Below the pieces are notes generated by a model, which made no database searches, had not been told where the DNA came from, and saw nothing but the letters and a program-made list of their open reading frames with translations. Below are positions 43,301 to 52,327 of a stretch of 64,000 nt of DNA, piece by piece. The stretch is from Inonotus obliquus. Lineage: Eukaryota > Basidiomycota > Agaricomycetes > Hymenochaetales > Hymenochaetaceae. Each line of letters opens with the position of its first letter. The stretch's first letter is position 1. The translations under genes were made by a program, and so were the position numbers. The stretch is taken from the NCBI GenBank assembly GCA_032164295.1, contig JAJHTX010000002.1, positions 1,922,001 through 1,986,000 of the forward strand, read 5' to 3'.

Positions 43301-44227
43301 ATCCTCTACGACGGCAACACCATCGCCACAAGAAAGATGGCGGCAGCCGCTCTAACCACAGCCACGGATTGCGAGATCATGGCGCTGGCAACTGCGCCAA
43401 CCTGGACAGCACGCCACCTCCCCACATCAGACACACCCCCGAGGGAAATACACTTCCTCTCCGACTCACTACCGGCCCTCAACCTCCTCGAGAAATGGCA
43501 AAGCGCGCCAGGTGCACACCGACTCCAGGAATGGAGGAAGGGAACTCAGACCCTGCTCGACGCCTTACCAACCGTGCATATCCACTTCCACTGGTGCCCC
43601 GGCCACACGGGCATCAGCGGCAGTGAGTTGGCAGATAGGTTGGCAAAGGAAGCGGCGAACCTCCCCCCAACGAGCGAACTCCCCTCCACTGCCGCTCTGC
43701 TAGAGAAGGCAGTCGACAAACTCCTATCCTCCTGGAACGGCGAGATCAGCCGCTCCACCGACAACAGACCACAGTACCTCGGCATCAATGGCCCTGCCTC
43801 GAGGAAACCCAGAAAACTACTGAAGCTCGCCCGGCGCCGAAAGGACATTGCGCGCGTCGCCCAAGTACTATGCAACGCCGGCCCGTTTGGCGGCTTCTTC
43901 AAACGGCTCCCCAGAGAGTATCGCCTACAACACGGCATCACCATCCACTGTCGCTGGCACAACCACCCCCCATGGCCAGTACAATCCCCAGCACACATAC
44001 TCGGCGGATGCGAGGTCCTGGCTAGGACGCTAAAGAGTAATACCGGAGGCTACGATCGATATGGGCTTAATTCTGCGATTCTACCGCTTCTTCCAATTAA
44101 CAATACTTCTGCGATTCTACCGCTTCTTACTTCTCTTCGGACCACGGTACTTCTGCCGTCCTATCTACGCCTGCGGTTCCAACAAAGTACGAGGCTTCTG
44201 CGATTCGACAAGGCTGAGAGCGATTGA
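40325..44227 (+). CDS. LINE ORF2: APE endonuclease, reverse transcriptase, RNase H
   Basis: This polyprotein performs target nicking and reverse transcription. The AP-like endonuclease keeps its catalytic signatures: YQWNVG, ILIQEPPW, FAGDFNRTRDSW, SLIDMIW and LSDHALLKW. The reverse transcriptase shows RSYRPITLEETLGKIMEK, ALAVDIQGFFDKV (catalytic Asp), GTPQGSPISPIL and AYVDDHLLV (YVDD near residue 678). RNase H has LLVFTDGSVKA, ATDCEIMALA, FLSDSLPALNLL and HFHWCPGHTGISGSELADRLA, with all acidic residues present. A Cys/His segment (CRWHNHPPWPVQSPAHILGGC) begins the C-terminal domain. From codon 1236 on, the last residues before the stop at 44227 are encoded by the nested insertion, not by the LINE. 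The original C-terminus resumes at 45752. Confidence 0.93.
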   Translation: MVWIYQWNVGRHRAAMEQLIANFDQIPINHRPLLILIQEPPWYRIGITPSLIDKEGEEVYGLPNLPGYTACLPPGAPKDRPRVATLVSKLLPSSGWTIVGPLSHGTDVLTIQIQGTNICNYYGCQPPDSRRRDNHPEAYPGETFLYSLPFNLASQTIFAGDFNRTRDSWTSLPVRLYRDRQSKKLDDFFQENALQPAFDPDTPTRREANSLIDMIWVPTTTDATQIRDSYVVEYTRLSDHALLKWSLQLDLPDAPESRPPLDESKKKDWLDIVTPATVRLLARPAEDAEELDSRVERLTKVMREAALQLRPAKPTKLKTVDWWNDHCRQALNDLRECPPSERNAKAAGLNASIRKAKREFYEEKVSNANQYNVWNWAKVGRGIRPTPIPSLRTRDGFTRTDMEKGELFRQTYFPPTQADPPPPTNTCDNNSERRSHPFTRKEMMDAIRHTSNLSAPGLSEIGYRPLKWLLAELPNEFLSLFNNCLRLGHHPKTWRAAKVVMIRKPNKKDPFAPRSYRPITLEETLGKIMEKMIANRLQFLANTEKWLPPNQFGRRQGHAVHDAALSLTNLVETAWRRNLKCSALAVDIQGFFDKVEPTKLRETLDSLGCPTDTNAWIYSFMTKREVALSFDGITLDPQPKPDVGTPQGSPISPILATIYAREALDAARRVARTEIIAYVDDHLLVTWSSDYAENCRVLAKACKLLRDRLHSRNMDIEAEKSDVNHFRRQRDTTPDGADLVVTLEDATVKPQYPMRWLGIWFDPHLNFREHTERMKAKAFSTLAAMRLIANTQRGMSPELLRRLYIACVQSILTWGSTVWYHGSRQKTIVASLQKVQDSTARGILGVYRGANSITTNFLISLPPLKFSLELLKTKAALRHYRTPHNHGLRPLPALRKKHIGNRNSVISFSFRDRVPNAQPVPAYTHAPWEEPLAFSEGRVHFHTPTTPTDSDTRQEYIQAALDLSGNTGRLLVFTDGSVKATQARRKAGASSVILYDGNTIATRKMAAAALTTATDCEIMALATAPTWTARHLPTSDTPPREIHFLSDSLPALNLLEKWQSAPGAHRLQEWRKGTQTLLDALPTVHIHFHWCPGHTGISGSELADRLAKEAANLPPTSELPSTAALLEKAVDKLLSSWNGEISRSTDNRPQYLGINGPASRKPRKLLKLARRRKDIARVAQVLCNAGPFGGFFKRLPREYRLQHGITIHCRWHNHPPWPVQSPAHILGGCEVLARTLKSNTGGYDRYGLNSAILPLLPINNTSAILPLLTSLRTTVLLPSYLRLRFQQSTRLLRFDKAESD
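44027..44034 (+). repeat. Left 8-bp duplication of nested insertion
   Basis: ACGCTAAA is repeated exactly at 45752-45759. The two copies flank the 1,717-bp insert inside LINE ORF2. The copy starts on a codon boundary of ORF2. Confidence 0.8.
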
Positions 44228-45751
44228 GAACTGGTCCACTTCTGCGCCAATACCGAATCACCAATCCCTACGCCCGTCTTCCATCATAGTACCGAACCAC
44301 CAGACTTCGATACCGATGATACCGATACCGTACCGTCCACCCGTCCTGATACCGACGCTTAATACTCCACACCTAGTCGATACTACGCCCCCGACAGCCC
44401 ATACCATAGAAAAAGGCTCACAAAGCTGCACTCGGTCTGCCATACGTTGCTGCGAAGAGTTGGATCATGGTCGAGGTTCCAAGCCCGACGGTATGCCCTT
44501 CCGAACCGCCATACATCGATACCGACGATACCGGTGTTGATACCGATGGTCCGCTCCGATACCGGAGTTCGTTACGTGTGCTAGGTCGAGACCACGCCAT
44601 CGGAGATCTACGTCGAGAGGAAGGTTGGGAAATGAATCAAGTCCACCGTACGCTGCTTCGATCTCGGAGGAGGCCATTGATCCGACTCGGAGGGGAAGCC
44701 AAGCAATGCCCAGTCGAGTCAGGCGACGCGTACCGGTCGATATCGAGGGGCTAGAGCGATGCTCAGGGACGATCCCAGGGTACTGATTGGTACCGAACGG
44801 TAGAGTACCCCATTGCCAAGGTTGGGTTGTACCGACACGTCTACATCGGAGCACGCCGTCCGATCGATCGGTAGACGCCCAGACTGACGCCGCACAGATC
44901 ATGATACCGGAACAAAGGTAAATCAGGATGACGTGCTTCTCCTACGACAGGGACATCGCCAGGAGCGCCCATGCGGTAGCTTGAGACACGTCCTTAATTT
45001 AGCGCTGGTCGACGTCGGTATCGCCGCCCTACCTCGGTATCGCTCGTCGTGAGTTTTCATTGGGTTCTTGTCTCGTCCCACCCTATTCTTAGCTACCCCC
45101 TGATAAAACTTCTTATTCATTCATCATCTTATGTTTCCCCTGATTGTAATTTTACATTCGATTCGACCTTATGTTCCATTTCTTGTACCGGATTACGGTA
45201 CGATTCGACTTGTAAAAACCCCCCATTTGGTATCTTGAATGGCTACGGTATTATGGTATTTATAGCCTGCATGTTCTACTGTAGCAAAGGAGCTAATCTG
45301 AGAGGAACTTCCAGAGTGAAGGTCCGGGTTTTGCTCATCCCGTTCAAGTCCCCGTTCGTTCGTCTCGTCTCGTAGTCACCGGTATCGATACCGGTAGTCG
45401 TCGTTCTCGTCTTCGTCGCCCTCGTCTCTCGTCTCACGACCAGTCCTATCAAAAACACCTCCTCAGCTCGCTTCCTCTACTGCTTCGTTCTCTCTACCGT
45501 AATACCGGACACCAGACGACTTGGTATCGACGGATTCGTCTCGGTATTGATCGTCTCCTGATACCTCTCCTCTTGAGCGGTCACCTATAGTCTCCTGTAC
45601 TCATCAATCCAGCCAGGCCCTACTATTCTCTCTTGACGACTTGTCTGTGACTGTACGACTTAGTACCGCCACGTACCGGCCCTCCCAACGCATCTAAATC
45701 GTACCCCCCTCATCCGGTATTTCTAATACCGGCCGCGTTCTCGCACATTCA
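44035..45751. mobile_element. Nested non-coding insertion, probable non-autonomous DNA transposon
   Basis: This 1,717-bp element interrupts the C-terminal coding part of LINE ORF2. It is bounded by exact 8-bp direct repeats. Removing it with one repeat copy rejoins ORF2 in frame (ACG CTA AAC TGG), giving TLNWPATTRPPAHYTEWAED and a further open run to a stop at 46048. It has no meaningful ORF. Its left half holds many GATACCG motifs (44299-44560) and its right half CGGTATC-type motifs (45014-45560), and AATACCGG near the left end is matched by CCGGTATT near the right end. A 22-nt direct repeat beginning TTCTGCGATTCTACCGC occurs twice near 44070-44127. An 8-bp duplication fits hAT-like elements, but typical hAT termini were not seen, so the class is open. 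Confidence 0.75.
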
Positions 45752-45759
45752 ACGCTAAA
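45752..45759 (+). repeat. Right 8-bp duplication of nested insertion
   Basis: This is the second copy of ACGCTAAA. It starts on the reading-frame boundary of the displaced ORF2 C-terminus. Confidence 0.8.
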
Positions 45760-46048
45760 CTGGCCGGCCACCACGCGTCCGCCTGCACACTACACCGAAT
45801 GGGCCGAGGATAGAAACCTCGGACCCCTTGCGGACTGGCTGAAGGAAACCACACCTTTCTTCATCACGGACCGAGCCTCCGCCGAGGCCATAGCCTCGGC
45901 GTACGCGCGGATGGAAGAAGAGGGCCTGGACACTCGCGACGACCACATAGACTTAGGGATCGCACGCAACTACGCTCAAGAGGAACTGGGACCAGAGGCG
46001 GAGACGCCTCTGGAATGGGCACGGCAACTCACAAGGTCAGATTCTTAA
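45752..46048 (+). pseudogene. Displaced C-terminal coding segment of LINE ORF2
   Basis: These 99 codons (stop included) are open and read as a charged, helical protein segment (EWAEDRNLGPLADWLKE, SAEAIASAYARMEEEG), ending with TAA at 46046-46048. They have the same GC-rich codon use as the rest of the LINE and are in the frame of ORF2 once the nested insertion is ignored. They are cut off from the main ORF by the insertion and are not expected to be translated with it. Confidence 0.8.
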
Positions 46049-46478
46049 TTGTTTATGACTCGGTTATGTTTCCCCCCACCCGTTAATACTACTCCCCCCA
46101 CACTCCTATCTAACCTGTTTCCCTTATTTTCTTACTTTCCAATTTTCTTCTAAGTCGTATGTTTATATGATTATGACCGGCCCTAAACAAACTTGACCGA
46201 AACGGGCAATTTTAGTAAATAACTTTATTAGGCTTATCTAAGTCTACAGTATATACATTCAAAAATAGTTTCTGTTATTCCTTCTAATTCCCCTACCTCC
46301 CCAGCGTCGCGCCCTTTAGTCCTTTCTTTAGAGCACCATACTACTACCTTTTTCTCTGCTTTTCTTACTTCACCACTCTTAGAGTTCACACCACCACGTA
46401 GATTTAGTCTGCCGCGCACTTGTAACTAGAATTACTGACGCGCGTAATAAATACATTTAAAAAAAAAAAAAAAAAAAA
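46049..46478 (+). other. LINE 3' UTR and poly(A) tail
   Basis: This non-coding, T/C-rich region follows the original ORF2 stop. It ends in 20 consecutive A residues at 46459-46478, directly followed by the right target-site duplication. Confidence 0.8.
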
Positions 46479-46492
46479 GGCAAAGACGACCA
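46479..46492 (+). repeat. 3' target-site duplication of the LINE
   Basis: This exact second copy of GGCAAAGACGACCA sits directly after the A tail and matches 38376-38389. Confidence 0.88.
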
Positions 46493-46813
46493 CCAATTTA
46501 ATTCTTCAACTCTAGCGGCAACATCATCAACCATCGATACTTTCACCCATTCGGATACCTAGAATCAGGCGACCATGTTTATTATCTAGCTTAGATGCTC
46601 TTCGTACCCTTTCGCAAGTGCAAAATTTACATTTCTCACTCAAAAGACAATATTGTGCAATACAGACCATCAGCTGAAACATTCCCACGCCACTGTAGCA
46701 AAGTATCCGAGTCTTGGTTGGAATATAAATAGTTGCCTTTTCGTAACACTTAGTTAGGAACGATAAGTCCAATCGCTCAACGTTCAACGTGTCAGCCGCA
46801 CTATATAATCATC

Positions 46814-47179
46814 ATGCAACCGGGCAACTTGAAGGACAAACCGCAAGGAGTGGACGAGAAATGCAATGACAATCCGACAGAGGACGCCATGGACTTGTGC
46901 ACTCCCCCGCCAGATGTGCACACGAAGGGTGAGAAGGAGGAGCTTTCAAAGACAAATACGGTTTCGCTCACTGAAAGTGAACTATCCGAGAAAGTTGCCG
47001 AAATGACGTTAGACCGGAAAGCCCAAAATCAGCTGAAGGATAAGCTTCCGAGTTCGCTTCCAGTCCATTGTTATGCAACTGGGGGTCGTCACAAGGTAGT
47101 GGGTCGTAAAAATGCACCAAAGCCGCCCAGCAAGGGACAACAGCGGGACGTTAAGAAGGGGACGACGTCGCGCGGATAA
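46814..47179 (+). CDS. Small polar protein of unknown function
   Basis: This single-exon ORF of 121 residues is strongly hydrophilic, with an acidic first half (DEKCNDNPTEDAMDL) and a basic Lys/Arg-rich tail (GRKNAPKPPSKGQQRDVKK). There is no signal peptide, membrane helix or known domain. A TATA-like sequence (ATATAAAT, 46723-46730) lies about 85 bp upstream. The LINE is inserted about 320 bp before the start, so its promoter may be affected. I do not recognise a homologue; it could be a disordered nuclear protein or a lineage-specific gene. Confidence 0.5.
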   Translation: MQPGNLKDKPQGVDEKCNDNPTEDAMDLCTPPPDVHTKGEKEELSKTNTVSLTESELSEKVAEMTLDRKAQNQLKDKLPSSLPVHCYATGGRHKVVGRKNAPKPPSKGQQRDVKKGTTSRG

Positions 47180-47319
47180 AAGTAACAGAGTATATGTAGC
47201 TTAGTCTAGTCCTGCGTTTGTGTTCTGTAGCCTGTCCGCCTTTCGGTCGGACCTGCCAATAACAATGACCAATATAATAGGTTTACAGACAACAAAGCAG
47301 AGCATGAGAGCATGTGTGT

Positions 47320-48170
47320 CTACGACCAAACACTCTGCTGAGTTGGAGCGGGACTTGACGGTATCGACGTCGGCAAAGCGCCCGTTTTAGGTGTGGGAGA
47401 TGCAACAACGGGAGCAGGCGGAACTTCACGTCTCCACTCGATCTTCTCCACTCGTACTTCACCCTCATGTAGCTGATAGAGGTAGGTAACAATCACAGTC
47501 CCTTGGATATCCATGAGTGCAAAGGAAGGCGGCGGGTCACTGATCGAAAGTGTTAATGCAATATTGCGATTGCTTTGCCGGAAGGTAAAACGAGGAACGA
47601 GACGTACTCTGTCAGTGTGCCCGACCAAGATCCTGTTGCGGTCCCCGGGTTAAGGAAGAACTTGTTGTCATATTCCGTCGCTTGAAACCTACAATATCCA
47701 TAGTCAACTACAAGCCCCTGCTGAGTGGAAAAGCATTTTTACACATGGGTGTGACCTGAGATGAGCACGTCGACGTCCATCTGCCGCGCGATTGCACTGA
47801 GGGAATCAAGGTCTCCCGCTGGAATACTTTGGTGCCCGTGTATCACACCAATCCTTATTGGTGAATGCGTCACTGTTACGGACATCGGGAATGCTGGATT
47901 CTAGCTCGAGAAGAATTCCACAAACTCTTAAGCACAAGTCTGCGAAAAAGGAGCATAACATCGTGCACCCACCTCGTCATAATCACCCCTCACAATATGG
48001 ACGTCTGGTGCGACTGCTCGGAGGTAGTCAAGCGTCTCTTTGTCACACACATTACCGGTACAAAGAATCTGTTGGATTTTCCCTGGTACGAGTAGTTTCT
48101 TGAACTTCGCTGGGAGGTCGTGAATACGGTGTGGGATGTGAAGGTCACCGATGACGAGAACGAGGACCAT
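47320..48170 (-). CDS. VPS29: VPS29, retromer complex subunit
   Basis: This retromer core subunit has a metallophosphoesterase fold and works in endosome-to-Golgi retrieval. The start at 48170 gives [15 protein letters not shown], then [21 protein letters not shown] and IVRGDYDE. After an intron whose acceptor precedes AATCCAGCA the sequence continues [39 protein letters not shown] and [20 protein letters not shown], then [13 protein letters not shown] and the last exon [20 protein letters not shown]. The metal-site positions (GDLH, GN, GDYDE, HGH, GHTH) are visible. A Pro/Ser-rich C-terminal extension of about 35 residues goes beyond the usual family end. Three introns have canonical sites. 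The gene is head-to-head with SRP19. Confidence 0.93.
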
Positions 48171-48300
48171 GGTTGTCCAATGTCGGCTGTAACAGGTTTG
48201 GATTCAGTATTACAGTACCGTGTCATGTAATCGTGAGAAAATGGGCTGTAAATTATGTACTTTACTAAAGAAATCTTGCTACATTCTACTTGGACTGACG
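48171..48300. promoter_or_regulatory. 130-bp bidirectional promoter region (VPS29/SRP19)
   Basis: The two start codons are separated by only 130 bp and point away from each other, so both promoters and 5' leaders must share or overlap this stretch. No TATA box was seen. Confidence 0.6.
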
Positions 48301-49334
48301 ATGTCCACTCGACCTCAAGCATCGATTGAAGACTTTGACGACGATACGGAAATTCCGTTACCCTCAAGACCACTACCAGACACAGGTTCAAAGGGCGTAC
48401 TCTTACAATCTGTCGACTCAGATTCGGAAGATGACGCAGACGACTCTCAACGACTCTCTTCTACCGCAGATTTAAATCCTGGTCCAGCAAGTCCCTCACA
48501 GCTACCCCCGGGGTTCGGTCTTGCATCACCTGGGGCAGCACGAGGAGGCGTGACGGACTTGACACCTTACAAGAAGTAGGCTCCCATTTCATGTTCTCGT
48601 AAATCGCTAACACACTCTCAGGTGGACGTGCATTTATCCAATTTACATCGACGCTAAGCGGAGATACGGAATAGGCTCACGGCGCATCTCACGTACCAAA
48701 GCCGTCTGGTGGCCTCTTAGTAAAGATATCGCGGATGCAACGACTCGTCTAGGCCTTGGTACTCTGCACGAGGTGCAGAAGACTCATCCGAGCGATTGGG
48801 ACAACCCAGGACGTGTGCGCGTGCAATGGAAGCGGGATGGGAAGCTTGTGAATGAGAGAATTAAGACAAGTACGTGTTGATTTCTCCCAGTATTAAGTGA
48901 CGCTCATTAATTCAATTTCGCGGGGAGTAGAGAAGATGCTCCTGGAGGCAATCGCGTTCTACATACAGAGTGTCAAGCCAGAACTCATCCCAAAGCCCCC
49001 CTTCAACTACAAGCCCCCGCAACACTCTAGCGCATCCGTCAAATCCCCGGCGAAGCCCTCGAAATCAGCCCAAAAGTTATCTTCAAAATCCAAGTCTAAA
49101 GAAAAAGAGGATAGACAAAAGCAAAAGCGACGTGCACCCCGAAGACGCTTGCCACAGGCGCCCGAACCGCTTACGCCATTGGCAAGTAGGGTTTCAGCGT
49201 ACTCGCCGGCTCAGCCGGGTGGCATGTTGGTCGATACGGTGAAGGCGGGTCTCGCGGCTACCGCGGCCGAGAATGCGAATGCGCCTGTCGGAGGCGGCAA
49301 AGGAAAGCGGAAAGTTGTGAGAGTGAGAGGCTGA
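48301..49334 (+). CDS. SRP19: Signal recognition particle 19 kDa subunit (SRP19/Sec65)
   Basis: This protein binds SRP RNA and helps assemble SRP54, acting in co-translational targeting to the ER. Exon 1 (48301-48575) encodes an acidic, Ser/Pro-rich N-terminal extension. Exon 2 starts at 48622 and gives the hallmark KWTCIYPIYIDAKRRYGIGS followed by RRISRTKAVWWPLSKDIADA and HPSDWDNPGRVRVQWK. Exon 3 continues KKMLLEAIAFYIQSVKPELI, then a Lys/Arg/Pro-rich tail ending KGKRKVVRVRG. Introns are canonical. The core is of normal size, while the N- and C-terminal extensions are longer than in animal SRP19, as is common for fungal Sec65. Confidence 0.93.
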
Positions 49335-50247
49335 AGGGAAGGTTGTTAGAATCAAAGGATTCAACAGCAAGTTGTATCAATTTAGTTATACTAGAGGCAG
49401 TAGGTTTGCTAGAAGGGGTGGATGGACGCAACTTTTGTTATGACTTCCACCACGATGACCCAAGCTCGGCACCTCAGGAGTCTGCCCTTCATCCATCCGG
49501 AACTCTCACGAACAAGTAGGATGAATTGCAGCCAGTATGTCTTCAGCGAATGATGAGCTGGTGTTGAAATGAACTTGCCACCGTGCGCGTGTCTTCGGCA
49601 GCCTGAGCGTGGTGATAGCTTTGCTATAGTACCCCATCACCGACTACGCTAGCACTCTTGGAAGCTATCTGTACATCTTCTAAGCTCGTATGAAGTGGTC
49701 TGCTGACCGTTGTGGTATTCCGCGGTCTGTACTACGCGGTCTACCCACGCATATTCTTCTAGGTGTGTCGTCAGAGCCATCAAAACGGGCTGACTCTAAT
49801 CCACATCAATTTTCACCTCGTCAACGACAAAAGCTTTGGATATTTCAACGTCACCAAGTGCTACCCGTAACGCTATGGCCGACTCGCTTTTCTGCTCGTC
49901 CCGTATTGCGGCGAAACACTCTGCCACTCTCTAGTTATTGTTCTTTGGACCGACAGTCTATTTTGGGCTTCCATTGATTTTCAGACTGAAATATTACTTC
50001 CGCGTGTTCAGCCTACGCACTGACGCAGCCTCATGGTTTCCCCTCTCCGCGCTATAACGACCACTATATAAATCAGCCCCAATGCGTATACCCGAGTACC
50101 CTTTCCTTGCTTCGCTGTTTACTTGTGCATCTCGTACTTTCCTCCTGGAGGCTATTCAAATCCCCCCAGTCCTTCTGAACAACCTCTCCTTTTCCATTCT
50201 GACGAGTATCTTCCTTGTTCTTACTCCTGGTAAAACTTGAGACAATC
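49335..50247. other. Intergenic region with chitinase promoter
   Basis: There is no supportable gene; the 95-codon frame at 49690-49977 lacks domain content. The right end holds the promoter and CT-rich leader of the chitinase gene. Confidence 0.45.
50065..50073 (+). promoter_or_regulatory. TATA-like element upstream of chitinase
   Basis: TATATAAAT lies about 175 bp before the start codon and is followed by a CT-rich leader, typical of strongly expressed fungal genes for secreted proteins. Confidence 0.45.
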
Positions 50248-51937
50248 ATGCCTGGGTCTATCTTCGCCTACAAGTCCCAGATTGCTCTATCTTTGCTTTC
50301 CCTTGCTCTGTTCTCTTCAGTACACAGTGTGCCACTGTGCGGACTTCTTCCTCCCTCTTCCTCCTCTTCCGCTAATTCGGCTGGGCCGAGCGGGTCAGGG
50401 TCTGGAAATAACTCTGGACTAATCGCAGCGACGTGGTATGCCGGCTGGAATAGCGCCAAGTTTCCGTTGACCGATGTTAGTTGGAATAAGTATACTCATG
50501 CCATTTATTCTTTTGCGTAAGTTCAGTTATTTTTTGAGGAATAAAATACTAATTATCGACGCACGCTTATAATGAACGACTGGTAGTGTTACGACACCCG
50601 ACACTACCCATGTAGCACTTGAAGAGAGCGACGCGCAGAATTTGCCTACGTTTGTCTCTCTGGCGCACGAGAACGTGAGTACTCGTCCTTCTGTCAAACT
50701 CCCGTTCCGACCTCATTTTCTTGGTCTTCCAGAACGTCAAAGCAATTCTCTCAGTCGGAGGCTGGGGTGGCTCGCGGTTCTTCTCGACGGCTGTTGGAGA
50801 TGAAGCAAACCGAACTGCATTTACCCAGTCTCTCCTCGACCTCGTATCACAGTACAACCTCGATGGAATAGACTTTGAGTAAGCCTCCTTCTTCTGATTC
50901 CTTGCTTGTTACTAACAGATCTACTACCTTCAGCTGGGAATACCCCAATGCTGACGGCATCGGATGCAACACTCGTTCCACAACCGACGCGAGCAACTTT
51001 TTATCATTCTTGCAAACTCTGCGCGCTGAGCCTGCAGGGAGCAAATTGGAGCTTTCGGCAGCTACATCCATTAAGCCATTCGTTGGCCAGGACGGCTCGC
51101 CCTTGACGGACGTAAGCCAATTTGCGAATGTGCTAGATCACATTGGTAAGCACTTGTCCCATTCTCCAATCCAGTGATGGAGATAACCGGACACAAATAT
51201 CGTGCTCCAGCAATAATGAACTACGATATCTGGGGGTCCTGGTCTGCGACCGCTGGTCCTAACTCCCCCTTGAACGATACTTGTGCTCCTTCAGCGGCCG
51301 ACCAGCAAGGTTCAGCAGTAAACGCCGTAAACGCATGGACCAACGCAGGGTTCCCTGCTTCTCAGATCGTTCTCGGCGTAGCATCATACGGACACTCATT
51401 CTCCGTTTCTACGACTGACGCCCTCTCCTCATCATCTTCGACAACTTCAGAAACAAATTCAAAGGATGGGCAAACCCTGACTTTGTATCCGCAATTCAAC
51501 AAAGCTAGTCAACCGGCTGGAGATTCATGGGACAGCGTTGCAGGAGAAACTGATAGCTGTGGCAACCCTACAATTGTCGGAGGGGTATTCAACTTCTGGG
51601 GCCTCATCCAGAATGGATTCCTTACTGAGAACGGTACGGCTGCAGATGGGATGGTGTATACTTTCGACGAATGTGCACAGACGGTAAGTTGTCTTTGGCC
51701 CTCATAGACTTGTGAAGTCATTATGAATGTTCTCACTGACAATGACTCCTGACTTTGCAGCCGTACATTTACAACCCATCTACACAAGTCCTCGTCGCAT
51801 ACGACGACGCGACGTCCTTCACTGCCAAAGGCAAGTTCATCGCCGACTCTGGTCTCGCCGGATTTGCAATGTGGCAGGCCGGAGGAGATTCGGAAGACAT
51901 TTTGCTCGATTCTATCCGCACGGCTGCTGGCTTGTGA
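50248..51937 (+). CDS. Secreted GH18 chitinase
   Basis: This glycoside hydrolase family 18 enzyme cleaves chitin in the cell wall or in external substrate. The start at 50248 precedes a signal peptide (helix IALSLLSLALFSSVHSV). A Ser/Gly-rich linker follows, then the barrel: TWYAGWNSAKFPLTDVSW, ILSVGGWGGSRFF (SxGG motif) and the catalytic DGIDFDWEYPNADGIG (DxxDxDxE, Glu as acid), split by an intron inside FDW. Later come IMNYDIWGSW, VLGVASYGHSF and the C-terminal GLAGFAMWQAGGDS. The splice join before IMNYDIWG (acceptor near 51211) is the least certain. No chitin-binding module was seen. The enzyme probably acts in hyphal wall remodelling or fungal/insect chitin turnover. Confidence 0.92.
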
Positions 51938-52327
51938 AGGCTAACGAGAACTTCAAATACACCGATTGCTGAGTACTTTGACCGCGATCTTCATTCCTTT
52001 GATTTATGTGCTGTTACTTTGGTTGGTACTTTGCTGTGAAGCTATTGTACTACGTTATACCTTCCCCTGTTGTGTCTATACCAAAGTTGTGATTTTATGG
52101 ATCCTCGAGGAAATTGATGAAATACAAGCGTTTGAAACTGATGTACCCATGAACAAGAATACCAAAATCCATCGAGGCGAATCAAGCAGAATGAGTTACC
52201 CGAAGTCAAAGTGCATTGTTCACAGTATACAGGAAATAGCTCGAGTGAAAGTCAGTGTCTGGGAAGAAACGTATACTAAAGGATACAGTGGTTAAAACTC
52301 AACCAGGAAAAGATGGAATCAAGTGTT
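51938..52327. other. Tail-to-tail intergenic region
   Basis: This separates the chitinase (+) and 7TM receptor (-) stop codons. A 109-codon frame overlaps it but shows no domain; it is probably 3' UTR sequence. Confidence 0.45.

Larger units (their letters stand above)
38390..46478 (+). mobile_element. Full-length non-LTR retrotransposon (LINE, Tad1-like)
   Basis: The element is 8,089 bp including a nested insertion of about 1.7 kb. It has a 34-nt 5' leader that is mostly pyrimidine, ORF1 with zinc knuckles, ORF2 with APE endonuclease, reverse transcriptase and RNase H, a 3' UTR, and a 20-A tail (46459-46478). A 14-bp target-site duplication flanks it. Both ORFs lack internal stops and frameshifts, apart from the nested insertion. 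The ORF1-APE-RT-RNase H architecture with CCHC knuckles matches the fungal Tad1 clade; clade assignment would need a tree. Base and codon use (rich in CC- and AC-ending codons) differs clearly from the host genes on both sides. The insertion lies about 320 bp upstream of the ORF at 46814. Confidence 0.93.

Noticed and set aside
44035..44227. C-terminal residues of the apparent 1300-residue LINE ORF2
   Set aside because: They are encoded by the nested insertion after codon 1236 and are not part of the ancestral protein.
44061..45375. Several 60-160 codon frames within the nested insertion
   Set aside because: They overlap in several frames, are built of the repeated GATACCG-type motifs, and show no transposase signature.
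44035..45751. Solo LTR as explanation of the nested insertion
   Set aside because: The ends are not TG...CA in the right place, and an 8-bp duplication is longer than the 4-6 bp usual for LTR elements.
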